Shown here: positions 1-9,349 of the stretch, in pieces
Position numbering within the stretch: the stretch's first letter is position 1
How the letters are laid out: every line of letters begins with the position of its first letter
Source of the DNA: Acidobacteriota bacterium
Lineage (GTDB): Bacteria; Acidobacteriota; Terriglobia; Terriglobales; Acidobacteriaceae
Length of the DNA stretch: 38,008 bases
Assembly (NCBI GenBank): GCA_021790655.1
Contig: JAJYGR010000250.1
Span: 1-38,008 of the forward strand
Direction of reading: 5' to 3'
Notes under the pieces: generated by a model
Database searches by the model: none
Told to the model about the DNA's origin: nothing
What the model saw: the letters and a program-made list of their open reading frames with translations, nothing else
Position numbers and translations under genes: made by a program

Positions 1-290
1 GGCAGGCTCGGTGGATCGCCCCAGGCTGTCGGCTGCCAGGTTTTCTCGTCGAGCTTTTCTTTGATAAATTTCCCATTCCGCAGGGCGTAGAAGACCCTCC
101 GATCGGCTGGCGTCGCGCAGAACTCTGCATAGTCTTCCGTGAACGTGTCAAACCCACTGGGTGCTGAATCCGATGTTGCAGTCCCATTGCCTACAGGCGA
201 CTGGGCCTCTTCGACTGTCTCCGCCACGGCTGGCATGGCGCTGGCTGCTGCTGTGGCGGCGATCAGTTTACAAAAATCTCTCCGACGCAT
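1..290 (-). CDS. Tat-exported protein, N-terminal part only (cut by window edge)
   Basis: The start codon is at 288-290 on the minus strand, preceded by a good ribosome binding site (AAGGAGAA, about 7 bases upstream). The first residues MRRRDFCKLIAATAAA form a twin-arginine-type signal, followed by an Ala-rich stretch and a likely cleavage after AVAE. About 97 residues are visible before the window ends. The mature part contains an aromatic and charged stretch (around residues 48-90: FDTFTEDYAEF, then RRVFYALRNGKF). I do not recognise the family. It lies 87 bases downstream of fucU on the same strand, so it may be co-transcribed and may act on a fucose-like sugar or glycan, but this is context only. 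Confidence 0.75.
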   Translation of the reverse strand, partial: MRRRDFCKLIAATAAASAMPAVAETVEEAQSPVGNGTATSDSAPSGFDTFTEDYAEFCATPADRRVFYALRNGKFIKEKLDEKTWQPTAWGDPPSL

Positions 291-377
291 AGGTGCTTCT
301 CCTTAGAGCAGACTCAACTGATATGGCAATCCGAGTGAAGGAACCATTTTGCACGTAGCTGCTACTCACTTATTGAG

Positions 378-803
378 TCAGGGAATGACGCCCTTCTTCA
401 AAATGATGTTGCCGTATAAGCGCACCTCGCCTGTCATTACCACGCAAAAGGCATGGCGGGCACGTTCATAAAATGCGTTTCGCTCGATACGTAACGGCAC
501 ACTCGCGTCCGGCTTATACCTCCGCGCAACCTGCATGAAATCCGATTCCACCTCGGGATCTAGCAGGTCGCCGGGAACTGCCTGCATCATGATGAGTGGA
601 TCGGCATAGCTGTCCAGGGGAAACAGTGGAAGGATGGCATTCAGCATCGTTACAACCGGCAGACCATCGGCGCGGACGAGGCGCACTGCGGTACTTGCGC
701 CAGGGAAATTTGCGTCAGCGAGGACGATTTCATCTCCGTGCCCCATTTCGCACAGGACCTTGAGTAAATCGGGACTGAGTAATGGTGAGATTCCTTTTAA
801 CAT
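378..803 (-). CDS. fucU: L-fucose mutarotase, FucU/RbsD family
   Basis: This 141-residue protein begins [17 protein letters not shown] and continues with [16 protein letters not shown], the hallmark N-terminal region of FucU/RbsD mutarotases, including the conserved His of GHGDEI and Asp of ADANFP. The length matches the family (about 140). FucU interconverts alpha and beta anomers of L-fucose in the cytoplasm; the RbsD branch acts on ribose, and the LKGISP opening fits FucU better. A ribosome binding site (GAGGAGAT) sits about 8 bases before the ATG. The Tat-protein gene follows on the same strand. No other fucose gene (fucI, fucK, fucO) is in the window, so the pathway is presumably completed to the left or elsewhere. 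Confidence 0.9.
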   Translation of the reverse strand: MLKGISPLLSPDLLKVLCEMGHGDEIVLADANFPGASTAVRLVRADGLPVVTMLNAILPLFPLDSYADPLIMMQAVPGDLLDPEVESDFMQVARRYKPDASVPLRIERNAFYERARHAFCVVMTGEVRLYGNIILKKGVIP

Positions 804-1058
804 TCAGCTAATCTCCTCATCGAAACACACGGCGACTTTATCACATCGACCGGAGACCATCAGAGTACGCTTTGTCTGTCCGCTCGATCGGAAAGCGATT
901 AGTTTGCCAGGGCACTTGGCACATCGACAATCTCGACATGGGGGTCCGAGACAAGCTGAAATTGCAAGAGTACAACCATACGGTCCAGATGCAGGGGATG
1001 ACGGGGAAAAAAGAATAGTTCGGTCCGCAGAGAATGCGCGAAAAACGGAACTGAGAAG

Positions 1059-1727
1059 CTATTTGTGCTTCCGAAGAACAGGTTGCCCCACCCCACCTGT
1101 GCCTAACTGGATACTGCTTGCATTGCTTCCGCCCAAAGCGTTCGCATTGACGATGATGACGATTGAGGCGGCCGCGAATCCGCCCACTTCGAGCACTTCG
1201 CCTAAATGCAACGATGAGAACCGTCCGCCTGTCTGGCGAGGCTGCCGCACATTTGTACCGGTGGTCCGAGTGCTGGAGCTGCTACTGTTCGTTTTTTGAG
1301 AAGAGATATTGGTCTGGTGAATGACAGTATCCGCCGTCATGCCCATGTACGTAGCTTCCACTGCAATGACGAGATCTCCTGCGACATCATTGTGAGTGAA
1401 TCCACGGCCTACTGCCCGACCGAGAGAATCTGTTCTCGTCGTGTAAGTAGTCAGCCCGTTGGCAAAGGTGCCGCTCGCACCGTTATCGCTGCGGACCAGA
1501 AAGATGACGACAGCGCCGGCAACCGGTTTGTGGTTCTCATCCTGCACCTGCACGATGGGTTCGCGCGCAGTGCGGTCATGGATATTGTTGAGAGCGTCCT
1601 GACCGTCCAGGATGACGATTTGTAACTGCGGTGGCTGTGCGGCCCACCCGATACCGCATTGGCCAAGCAGAAGTAGGAACATCGGGAAACAGATCGCTGC
1701 GCGAGATTGGACTGAATATAGTTTCAT
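1059..1727 (-). CDS. Secreted Big-1/Ig-like domain protein
   Basis: A 222-residue protein with an N-terminal signal peptide (MKLYSVQSRAAIC, then a Leu-rich core ending near GIGWAA). Residues about 30-140 look like one bacterial Ig-like (Big-1 type) fold: a linker, VQVQDENHKPVAGAVVIF, a run of Gly/Thr-rich strands, and TDSLGRAVGRGF, as in invasin/intimin repeats. The C-terminal third is Ser/Thr-rich, followed by a hydrophobic stretch (SIVIIVNANALG) and a Gly-rich tail ending RKHK, which may associate with a membrane. The start codon overlaps the stop of the upstream FG-GAP gene by four bases (ATGA), so it is translationally coupled and third in a surface-protein operon. Exact role unknown. Confidence 0.7.
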   Translation of the reverse strand: MKLYSVQSRAAICFPMFLLLLGQCGIGWAAQPPQLQIVILDGQDALNNIHDRTAREPIVQVQDENHKPVAGAVVIFLVRSDNGASGTFANGLTTYTTRTDSLGRAVGRGFTHNDVAGDLVIAVEATYMGMTADTVIHQTNISSQKTNSSSSSTRTTGTNVRQPRQTGGRFSSLHLGEVLEVGGFAAASIVIIVNANALGGSNASSIQLGTGGVGQPVLRKHK

Positions 1728-4700
1728 TGTGCGGTTACCGGCGTTGAGCTTCCAACGGCATTTTGAAGCGTGACTGTGACCGATTGAACATTCGTAGCAT
1801 TCGTACTGAGGTTGAAGCTTTGGAAGTATGTGAAAGCACTCCCGTACTGGTTAGAGTTGGCCGAGCCGTACCAGGTCTGGAACAACCCGCTAACTGGAAC
1901 AACGAAAGAGCTCTGCGAAAAGTTCGCGCCCGCTGCTGCGGTGAACTGGAAGACAGCCGTCTGTACTTCGCGCGTGCTGGCGAAGCCTGTGACGTAAACG
2001 GTGAGCGTATTCTGGGTGCGCGCCAACCGTAGCTGGGTGATAGTTGGCGCAATTTGTTGCACCTGGATGATGACCGGCAAGATCGTGGCTGGCGTAACGT
2101 TCAGGCCGTTGGCAGTCAGTTGCAGAGTTACCGAAATGGAGCCAGCTTCTGTGCCAGCCTGAACAAGTACCGGCGGCACATTGGTGGTGTTCGCAGGGAT
2201 GTTAAATGTGTATGTGCGCCCACCGTTGGCAAACTGCACGGACGGATCGTCGGGCAAGCCTTGTAGTGGTTGAAATGTCAGCGTCAAAGTGCCGGTCAAT
2301 GCCTGGGCATAAGGTTGGCCAAGCTGAAAAGTGATCTGCGGCTGGTCCCCGGGGCTGGTGCTTGTCGGTCCGCTCAAAGTTGCTACCGGTTTGGGTAATA
2401 TGGTAAAAATCTGCGGCGCCGATATAGCGCCAGTCGCCTGATCGTATACCCCGATTTGAAGAGTTCCTGGATTTGCGATGAGGCTTGCTGGAATCACAGC
2501 GTTCAGTTGCGTGGCGCTGATAAATTGTGTCGGCAGGAATGTGTCAAGCGCGAGTGCTATAGATGTAGCCGTGAAGCCGCTCCCCGTCAGCATCAAATTC
2601 ACACTGGGGCCGCCAGCCAGTGCCTGGGTTGGGCTGATGGATGTCAATATCAATGGCACCGCTGGGCTGTTGACAGTAACCGGGACAGCGGCGGATTGCG
2701 CCAAGGCGAACGTCGCGTCTCCAGGATAGGCGGCATAGATGCTGTACGCGCCTGGAGCAATGACGGTAGTGGCTGCCGAGGCTGTCAGCGTTCCAGTGGT
2801 AAGCAGCAGGCCGTAGCCATTGCCGCCGCTAGTCGCTGATGTGTTATAGCCAACGGCCACGTCTGCGTAGCCGTCATGGTTGAAGTCTCCGATAAGTACG
2901 TTGGAAGGCGTCTGGGAAAGAGCATGGATCTGCGGCGCGGCAAAGACGCCAGAGCCGTTGTTCAACAGCACGTTCACATCGTTTCTGATTGCGTCTGAGG
3001 TAACAATGTCCGGCGACCCGTCTCCGTTAATGTCCGCAACGGCAATGCCGGCGATGTTGGAACCGTCGTTGAATGCGGCGCCAACCGTAAACGTGCCGGA
3101 GCCGCTGTTTGTCAAAACCTGCAATTGGGCCGTACCCGCGATCACGTCCACAGGCGGGTTCAGACCGATAACGATGTCCGGTTTGCCGCCTGCGCTCACA
3201 TCGGCCACGGCAATGTGCTGGATGTTCCCGTTAGCGACGATATAAGTTTGCAGACCGCCGGGCTGCGCAAACGCAGTTGAATACGCCTCTGTCGCCGTCG
3301 CGCCGTGGAGCAGGACCTCCACATCGTTCTGCGCGCTTACCGGACTTGCGGATGCAAAGACCACGTCCGGCAATCCGTCACCGTTCAGATCTGCCAAATG
3401 GAACGCCGTCAGACTGGCAATACTACCGACATTGGCAGCGTCCGTTTGCACAAACACAGCCCCACCCTGGTTCAGGAACGTAAGCAGATAGTTGGAATTG
3501 GTGATGACAGCAATGTCCGGTTTGCCGTCAGCGTTGATGTCCGCCACCTGCATTGCAATGGGCAGGCCATAGGTGCCGGTGTTAACTTGTACGCTCAACG
3601 GTCCTAGAGTAAAGTTTCCATGTCCGTCGTTGAGATATATAAGAACGTCCCCTATGCTGCCGCCGGGTGTGGGAGGCTGCAGGTCCGTATAGCCGATGGC
3701 GATATCGGGAAAGCCATCTCCGTTGAAATCCGCGATGGCAACGCCAAACGGAGTCAAATACGTGCTGCCGCCGAGCTGGTAGTACTCGTCGTAAAGCGGA
3801 TACTGCACAGATTGAAATGGCTGCACACCGTTTCCAGTACCCAGCAGCACATTGAAGGAGTTGCCGCCAGTTGAATTGTAATAGGCGCTATTCACCTCGA
3901 CAATGTCGGGAATTCCATCTGCGTTCAGGTCGGCGCTCGCGGAAAAACCAGGATTTGCGCCAGGTGTGCTGGCTGTCTGAGATTGCAGTATGCGCGTGCC
4001 CGCCGATATCGTGGCAGGCCCGGTCCCGTAGGTGTTCACTCCGTCGGTGAACGCCAGGTTGCCGGTGGGAACGCCGGGGGTCGGGGTAGTGCCGCTGCCA
4101 TTCGTAATCTGTGAAGTGAATTGCAGAGAACCTGTGCCGCTGATGTAGGGATTTGGCGTTACGTTCAACGCAAGCGAGAGAGGTTGTTTATTGGCCACCT
4201 GAATATTGAATGAGGCGTCATCGGCGCCACCCGACTCGGGATACACCGCAGGCTCATTGTCCACTGCCAAGGTCAGGCTGGCGGCGGTAGTCAGGTTTGC
4301 AGAGGGAATGACCACCTGGATATGGTTGCCGCTGACATATGTGGTGGTCAGTGGGGTATCTCCCGTGCCGGGTGTGGCGCCCACCTGTAGATATCCCTGA
4401 GCAGTCGATACAAAGCTGCCGAAGACATCGACTGTCGTCTGTGCGCTGCCCGGAGCGATGACATAGGGGCTGGCATAGGCGATGGTCGGTCCGGTTACGT
4501 AAAACGGCTCCGTATTTGAGTATTGCGTGCTGCAAGCTGTGGCGCCTGCGGCAGGGTTGGAGGAGGGGCCGAGAAAGACATTACTGCTGGAAAGTTGGGT
4601 CAGAAATGCGGATGTCCCCCCGTAACTCAACACTGCGGATGAAATGGTGAACTGAATTTGCGTCGTGGAGACGGAAGTTGGCGTAATCGCGGTTCCCTGG

Positions 4701-4909
4701 GTGTAGTAGCTTATTTGCGATTCCAGGCAGACAGCATCGACGGCGGTGGCAAAGCTGGCGAAGCTGCCAGTGAGTGTGACCTGCACGGATCCGGTCCCGG
4801 CTGGCACCGCAGAGGGGGTAACGCTGGTGATGGTGAAGGACACAGCGTTGGCGGGCAATGCCACTGCCATCAGAGCAATGAGCCCGAGCCATTTGCAAGC
4901 GCGCTTCAT
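1724..4909 (-). CDS. Large secreted FG-GAP repeat protein with IPT/TIG-like domains
   Basis: A 1061-residue secreted protein with a signal peptide (MKRACKWLGLIALMAVALPANA). After two N-terminal Ig/IPT-like segments (about 24-240, with SVTPSAVPAGTGSVQVTLTG), residues about 320-680 hold seven FG-GAP/VCBS-type repeats with calcium-loop cores such as DLNADGIPD, DFNGDGFPD, DINADGKPD, DLNGDGLPD, DINGDGSPD and DFNHDGYAD. The fifth copy, DVSAGGKPD, lacks the normal second Asp. These repeats normally build an integrin-like beta-propeller. Further IPT/TIG-like segments follow, for example around SISPTQALAGGPSVNLMLTG. The fold suggests cell-surface adhesion or ligand binding; no catalytic motif is seen. 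It overlaps both neighbouring genes by ATGA and is the middle gene of a coupled operon. Confidence 0.85.
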   Translation of the reverse strand: MKRACKWLGLIALMAVALPANAVSFTITSVTPSAVPAGTGSVQVTLTGSFASFATAVDAVCLESQISYYTQGTAITPTSVSTTQIQFTISSAVLSYGGTSAFLTQLSSSNVFLGPSSNPAAGATACSTQYSNTEPFYVTGPTIAYASPYVIAPGSAQTTVDVFGSFVSTAQGYLQVGATPGTGDTPLTTTYVSGNHIQVVIPSANLTTAASLTLAVDNEPAVYPESGGADDASFNIQVANKQPLSLALNVTPNPYISGTGSLQFTSQITNGSGTTPTPGVPTGNLAFTDGVNTYGTGPATISAGTRILQSQTASTPGANPGFSASADLNADGIPDIVEVNSAYYNSTGGNSFNVLLGTGNGVQPFQSVQYPLYDEYYQLGGSTYLTPFGVAIADFNGDGFPDIAIGYTDLQPPTPGGSIGDVLIYLNDGHGNFTLGPLSVQVNTGTYGLPIAMQVADINADGKPDIAVITNSNYLLTFLNQGGAVFVQTDAANVGSIASLTAFHLADLNGDGLPDVVFASASPVSAQNDVEVLLHGATATEAYSTAFAQPGGLQTYIVANGNIQHIAVADVSAGGKPDIVIGLNPPVDVIAGTAQLQVLTNSGSGTFTVGAAFNDGSNIAGIAVADINGDGSPDIVTSDAIRNDVNVLLNNGSGVFAAPQIHALSQTPSNVLIGDFNHDGYADVAVGYNTSATSGGNGYGLLLTTGTLTASAATTVIAPGAYSIYAAYPGDATFALAQSAAVPVTVNSPAVPLILTSISPTQALAGGPSVNLMLTGSGFTATSIALALDTFLPTQFISATQLNAVIPASLIANPGTLQIGVYDQATGAISAPQIFTILPKPVATLSGPTSTSPGDQPQITFQLGQPYAQALTGTLTLTFQPLQGLPDDPSVQFANGGRTYTFNIPANTTNVPPVLVQAGTEAGSISVTLQLTANGLNVTPATILPVIIQVQQIAPTITQLRLARTQNTLTVYVTGFASTREVQTAVFQFTAAAGANFSQSSFVVPVSGLFQTWYGSANSNQYGSAFTYFQSFNLSTNATNVQSVTVTLQNAVGSSTPVTAQ

Positions 4910-5979
4910 GGCTGGCCCCCCGCGCCGCTACTGGTGGGTGCGGGAACAAATAAAATTCGCGGCCCTTTGGCAGCCGCTTGCATTATCCAGACTGGCCCGG
5001 CACCGATCTGTGTCAGTTGTACAGCGGCGCCATCCATAGACTGGACGGTGGTAGGCGTGCAATTGCACTGCGCACTGGCCGGGGGCTGCGCGCCAGTCAA
5101 ATCGAGTTGCAATACATTGCCTTGCGCGTTGGCCAGCAGTACCCAGTGCCGGTCGGATGTGACCTCCAGGCCGATAGGGTGCGAAATGCCGCTTCCAGTA
5201 TTCAGCGGGGTCGCAGCAGCCGCGGTGTTGATGCTGGCGATCTGATACACGCTGTTGGCATTGCCATCGGCAACAATGGCGGTGTCGGTGCCTGGGACAA
5301 AAGCCGCTCCTCCGAAGGCCGCCAATTTCAGTGGCGACGTCTCTGCCCCCTGCGCGGAGTATGCTTGAATGCTGACAGTGCCATCGCCATTTTGGCTGGC
5401 AGTCAGCACTGCTCCGGTGTCGCCGACAGCCGCTCCAACAATAGGTAACTGGGACGAGCTGAAGCCTAGAGGTTGCAATACCGGCTTCTGAGGCAGCCCT
5501 GTAATGATCTGGGGCGCGTCGCTGCTGGCTCCGAATACGAGAGCCTCATTGCCGGTACTGCTAATGGCGAGGCTGGTCCATCCGTTCTGGCTGCCCAGCG
5601 GACGAGGCGTTCCGGTCGGCAGCAGTGCAAGCGAAAGATTTCCCTTGGCATCCAGCAGTAGCGCGTAGCCCAGCTCCGAAGATGTGACCGTCGTGGTTAC
5701 GGACGTGTCCGTCAGTGCCGGAGCGCTGAAATAGGCTGAACCAGCGACACCCTCCACTTGCCGCAGCCCGTGTATGGTCCTATCCCAGACGTAGCCCAGC
5801 CCGGGCGCGGCCATCTGGCTCTGAGGCGTGGAAGTGGGGCTGGAAGGAACCGGGGCCGGTGAGAAATTGCTGCCGGGCGTGCGTCCGGCGCAGCCGCACA
5901 GTAGCAGCAGGATGACCGTAGCTACGCAGGGAGATGGAATCGGCCGGGAGAGCAGAGACACACGTAGAAAATTGTGCAT
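4906..5979 (-). CDS. Predicted beta-propeller-like lipoprotein
   Basis: I place the start at 5977-5979, giving 357 residues. The peptide then begins MHNFLRVSLLSRPIPS and runs into a hydrophobic core ending in the lipobox-like LLLCGC (Cys modified), typical of lipoproteins. The reading frame is open upstream to 6063, but that extension would bury the signal peptide. A GAGGG stretch about 15 bases upstream is a weak ribosome binding site. The mature protein has a Pro/Ser-rich linker and then repeated short beta-strand-like blocks of about 40 residues (for example WTSLAISSTGNEALVFG, HWVLLANAQGNVLQLDL), consistent with a YVTN/WD-like propeller. First gene of the ATGA-coupled surface-protein operon. 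Function unknown. Confidence 0.75.
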   Translation of the reverse strand: MHNFLRVSLLSRPIPSPCVATVILLLLCGCAGRTPGSNFSPAPVPSSPTSTPQSQMAAPGLGYVWDRTIHGLRQVEGVAGSAYFSAPALTDTSVTTTVTSSELGYALLLDAKGNLSLALLPTGTPRPLGSQNGWTSLAISSTGNEALVFGASSDAPQIITGLPQKPVLQPLGFSSSQLPIVGAAVGDTGAVLTASQNGDGTVSIQAYSAQGAETSPLKLAAFGGAAFVPGTDTAIVADGNANSVYQIASINTAAAATPLNTGSGISHPIGLEVTSDRHWVLLANAQGNVLQLDLTGAQPPASAQCNCTPTTVQSMDGAAVQLTQIGAGPVWIMQAAAKGPRILFVPAPTSSGAGGQP

Positions 5980-6130
5980 AACTTCGCGGGAACCCTCGTT
6001 CGATCCTGTTTCAAGTGCAGCTAATAATGGAGTCCAGAAGAACGTACCGCAATTGCCGCACATTTCTCAAGAAAATTCGCGCGGAAAAAACAGAAATTGC
6101 GCGAAACAACTGTGGATTTTCTGGCCGGTG

Positions 6131-6139
6131 TGCTATAAA
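6131..6139 (+). promoter_or_regulatory. Candidate extended -10 promoter for the caspase/cyclase cassette
   Basis: TGCTATAAA fits the extended -10 form (TGn then TATAAA) in the space between the divergent lipoprotein gene and the DUF4384 gene. No good -35 box is present 16-18 bases upstream, which extended -10 promoters tolerate. It would leave a 5' leader of roughly 110 bases before the ATG at 6255. Seen by eye only. Confidence 0.4.
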
Positions 6140-6254
6140 TCGGAAGATTTTCCCTTTACATGCACCCGAACAATCCAAATAGCCCCGGGGTCCGTATCTG
6201 GATGCAGAGAATTTTTTAGACGTTCCCATGCATGTTGTTATGGAGGAAGTGTCT

Positions 6255-6962
6255 ATGTGGCGAGTGAATCGATGGACTGCCATCGGCAGTAAGACGGTTG
6301 CTGTATGCTTGGCTGCTGCACTTTTATTTCGTGGCCACGCTGTAGCCAGTGACCCCGCACCCGCCAACCTGATGCAGATCACACTGGAGCGGAAGACAGA
6401 CAGCGGCGTGAAAACCATAGAGCCACAGCACGTCTTCAATCGAGGAGACACGCTGCATTTTCGCATTCAGCCTGCCTACGATGGCTATCTGTATGTTCTG
6501 GATCTGACCACCTCCGGCACGTATGTGCTGCTGTTTCCCCGCGCCGATACCGGCAGGGACAATCATATCGAACATGGTCACAGCTACCTGGTCCCCTCGA
6601 CAGAAGACGGATGGTTCCAGATCGGCGGCCCAGCCGGACATGAGACGCTTTACTTCGTGATGAGCCCCTCCCCGCTGGCGCCGAATCCGCTGCCGCCTGC
6701 TTTGCCTCAAGGCACTCCCCCAGCCAACATCAAGCCGCGTTGTGATGATGCCCTCTTCCGCTCTCGCGGCGAATGTATGGATATTGGGGCCGGGGCGCAG
6801 GCAGTTCCGCCGTCTCTCCCCTTGCCAGGACCGGTCGGCGCGCTGGCCAAGGGGGCCTCGCGCGATCTGACGTTTACGCAGAAGGGACAGTCGACGGAGG
6901 TTACAGCGGGGAAGACCATTCGCGGACCAGTCGTTTATGAATTTTTGCTGGCGCATAACTGA
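6255..6962 (+). CDS. DUF4384-domain exported protein
   Basis: The ATG at 6255 is preceded by GGAGGAAG at 6242-6249 with good spacing, so I prefer it to an upstream ATG at 6228; this gives 235 residues. The N-terminus is a signal peptide (MWRVNRW, hydrophobic core, cleavage near AVAS). Residues about 45-150 match the DUF4384 pattern: HVFNRGDTLHFRIQPAYDGYLYVLDL, then a strand with VLLFPR, then a turn leading to a C-terminal strand (ETLYFVMSPSPL). DUF4384 domains are small beta-rich domains often encoded with or fused to caspase-like and protein-kinase systems. Here it is first of four plus-strand genes, 78 bases ahead of a caspase-like gene. Biochemical role unknown. Confidence 0.8.
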   Translation: MWRVNRWTAIGSKTVAVCLAAALLFRGHAVASDPAPANLMQITLERKTDSGVKTIEPQHVFNRGDTLHFRIQPAYDGYLYVLDLTTSGTYVLLFPRADTGRDNHIEHGHSYLVPSTEDGWFQIGGPAGHETLYFVMSPSPLAPNPLPPALPQGTPPANIKPRCDDALFRSRGECMDIGAGAQAVPPSLPLPGPVGALAKGASRDLTFTQKGQSTEVTAGKTIRGPVVYEFLLAHN

Positions 6963-7040
6963 AAAACCCCTCTCGCGTACACTGAGGGCGTGAATCCTGC
7001 GCCTCGATTTGTTCGTATTCGCGGATTCAGGAGAATGCTC

Positions 7041-9230
7041 ATGCAACCTTTGTTTGCATATCGGGCCTTGTACACGGTAGCTTTGTGTGGTTTTCTGTTT
7101 GCAGGATCGGTCGGCAGCGGGACGTCACAGCAACCTGCCACGAACCCCTCTGCATCATCCACTGTAAATGCCGGACAACCCCCCCCCGCACAGAACGCAC
7201 CAGCGACACCCGCGCCGGCGACCCCGGAAAAAGACCAGAACCGCGATCTGGGATTTACCAAAAGTGGCAAGCAGCAGCCCACGCAGGCGGTGCAGATACC
7301 GCGCAGTTACGCCCTCATCATCGGCATCGCGCACTATAAAAATCTACCTGCACAGGCGCAACTGGAGTATCCGGACCGCGATGCCGAGTCTATGTACACC
7401 GTGCTCATAAGCAGCGAGGGCGGACAGTTTCCGCCAGAGAATGTGCATAAGCTGATCGATGACCAGGCCACGGACGCCAACATCCGGTATCAGTTGGAGA
7501 CCTGGCTGCCTTCGGTGACCAAAAGCGACGACCGCGTTTTCATCTACTTTGCCGGACACGGATTTATTTCAAACGCGCGTGCCTATCTGGCGCCGTATGA
7601 CGTGGACCTGAAAAATATTCCCGCCACGTCCTTCCCGATGGACGAACTGGGCCTCGACATTGGCAGCAAGATCCACGGTAAGTGGAAGGTACTCGCCACG
7701 GATGCCTGCCACTCCGGCGCAATTACGCCAGAAACAGACCGTGCCGCAGTCAATAGCAGCCTGCTCAACCTGAACAAGTCGCTTTTCTCGATTACCGCCA
7801 GCCGCGACCGCGAACAAAGTTACGAAAGCGCTCAGTGGGGCGGAGGTCACGGCATATTTACCTACTACGTGGTCAAGGGGCTGGAGGGCGAGGCGGACAC
7901 CAACGGCGACGGGGTGGTCAGCGCCGATGAACTGGCCGAATATGTGCATGAAAATGTACGTCAGGCAACGAACGCCGCTCAGAACCCTACATCTGAACGA
8001 GGCAGCTTTGACCCCAACATGTTGCTGGCCTACAACCCATCGCACATTACGGCAGCCCCACAGCAGACCCCCAAATTCGGCACGCTTGTCATTGAGAGCA
8101 ACATGGACGGCACCGAGGTCTTCGTCGATGGCAAGAGCGTTGGAGTGGTCAATAAGTCCGCTGCCTTGCGGCTGCCCGGCCTCGACCCTGGATCGCATAC
8201 CATCCAGGCGGTGCATATGGGTTATGAACCGGACGGCCCGCGTCAGGAAGAGGTGTATCCCGGGCAGGAAACCACGGTTACAGTGCGCATTCTGATTGCG
8301 CGCCATCGCGATCATGCGGCGGTCGAATCCTTCGACCACGGCATCGTGTACTACAACAAGGGCTATCAGCAGAACTACGAAAAGGCGGCGGGTTATTTTG
8401 AGCAGGCGCTCAAGGATGACCCAACCTACAGCACGGCAGCACTCTACGCCGGTCGCGTCTACAACGCGCTCTATCAGGACCAGAAGGCGTTGGCATTTTT
8501 CCGCCAGGCAATCGCCATCGATCCGGATTATATGGAGGCACGCTCCAGCTATGCCGCTGCTCTGCTCGATGACGGAGATATGGACGAGGCAGTCCGCCAG
8601 TTGAACGTGGTCACACAGCGCGAGCCTGCCAACGGCATGGCCTGGTATCTACAGTCGCAGGCATTTGCCCGTAAGGGGGATTATGCCGACGCTGTTACCA
8701 GTGCGCGCCAGGCCATCCAACTGACTCCGAACAACGCCGAGGCCCACTTCTGGCTGGCGGAGGCGCTGCGTCAGCAGCATGGGTGCTCAGAAGCCATCCA
8801 GCAATACAACCAATACCTGGCTCTGTCCAACTTCGACAGCGGCGTTGGCGGCAAGCTCGATTACTACATGGCTGGCTATCTGTTCGGCATGGGCAGCAAG
8901 AAGCGCGCCGCACAGACCGACATCTGGCGTGAGGTGCGTGGACAGGCATACACCGGCATCTGCGATTGCCAGTGGCTGCAGAAGCAGATGCCTACCGCCG
9001 TCCAATCCTGCCAGACGGCTTTGCGCTATACCCCGCGCGACCTGTTCACCAATTACCGGCTGGGTATTCTCTATGCAGCGGAGTACAACCAGTCTGGCTC
9101 CGTCAGCCTGCTGGCGGCTGCCCGGCAGCACTTTGACAGTGTGATTGCAGAGAACCCCGATGCCCAGGAGGCCAGCAACGCCCGCAAATACGTCAAGAAT
9201 ATCGATGACGTGCTCGCGCACCAACCCTGA
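7041..9230 (+). CDS. Caspase-like (C14, metacaspase-type) peptidase with PEGA and TPR domains
   Basis: Start chosen at 7041 because AGGAGA (7029-7034) is correctly spaced; an earlier in-frame GTG lies at 6990. The 729-residue protein has a signal peptide (1-25), a Pro/Ala-rich linker, and a caspase domain (about 86-330). The catalytic His is in YFAGHGF (H173) and the nucleophile Cys in DACHSG (C223), so the dyad is intact. An EF-hand-like loop (DTNGDGVVSADE, 286 onward) follows. A PEGA domain (346-416; GTLVIESNMDGTEVFVDG) and several TPR repeats (about 425-720) complete it, suggesting envelope tethering and protein partners. The signal peptide implies action outside the cytoplasm. It is followed by a nucleotide cyclase gene. 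Substrate unknown. Confidence 0.9.
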   Translation: MQPLFAYRALYTVALCGFLFAGSVGSGTSQQPATNPSASSTVNAGQPPPAQNAPATPAPATPEKDQNRDLGFTKSGKQQPTQAVQIPRSYALIIGIAHYKNLPAQAQLEYPDRDAESMYTVLISSEGGQFPPENVHKLIDDQATDANIRYQLETWLPSVTKSDDRVFIYFAGHGFISNARAYLAPYDVDLKNIPATSFPMDELGLDIGSKIHGKWKVLATDACHSGAITPETDRAAVNSSLLNLNKSLFSITASRDREQSYESAQWGGGHGIFTYYVVKGLEGEADTNGDGVVSADELAEYVHENVRQATNAAQNPTSERGSFDPNMLLAYNPSHITAAPQQTPKFGTLVIESNMDGTEVFVDGKSVGVVNKSAALRLPGLDPGSHTIQAVHMGYEPDGPRQEEVYPGQETTVTVRILIARHRDHAAVESFDHGIVYYNKGYQQNYEKAAGYFEQALKDDPTYSTAALYAGRVYNALYQDQKALAFFRQAIAIDPDYMEARSSYAAALLDDGDMDEAVRQLNVVTQREPANGMAWYLQSQAFARKGDYADAVTSARQAIQLTPNNAEAHFWLAEALRQQHGCSEAIQQYNQYLALSNFDSGVGGKLDYYMAGYLFGMGSKKRAAQTDIWREVRGQAYTGICDCQWLQKQMPTAVQSCQTALRYTPRDLFTNYRLGILYAAEYNQSGSVSLLAAARQHFDSVIAENPDAQEASNARKYVKNIDDVLAHQP

Positions 9231-9349
9231 TACAAACTTTCGTACGGTTCCCTGACCTCCCCACATCTGGCAGCGTCCGTGCTAACCTACTGCACGGTAC
9301 ATCCCCACATTGTTTCCGGTTGTTGTCCGTCGTTTCGCAGCACCAGTCT

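Noticed and set aside
899-1096. Small minus-strand frame of 65 codons after the Big-1-like gene
   Set aside because: No ribosome binding site or family match, Phe-rich nonsense-like composition, and it overlaps the end of the real gene.
1724-4909. DNA-level tandem repeats from the FG-GAP region
   Set aside because: The repeats are similar at protein level only; the DNA copies are diverged, so no separate repeat feature is warranted.
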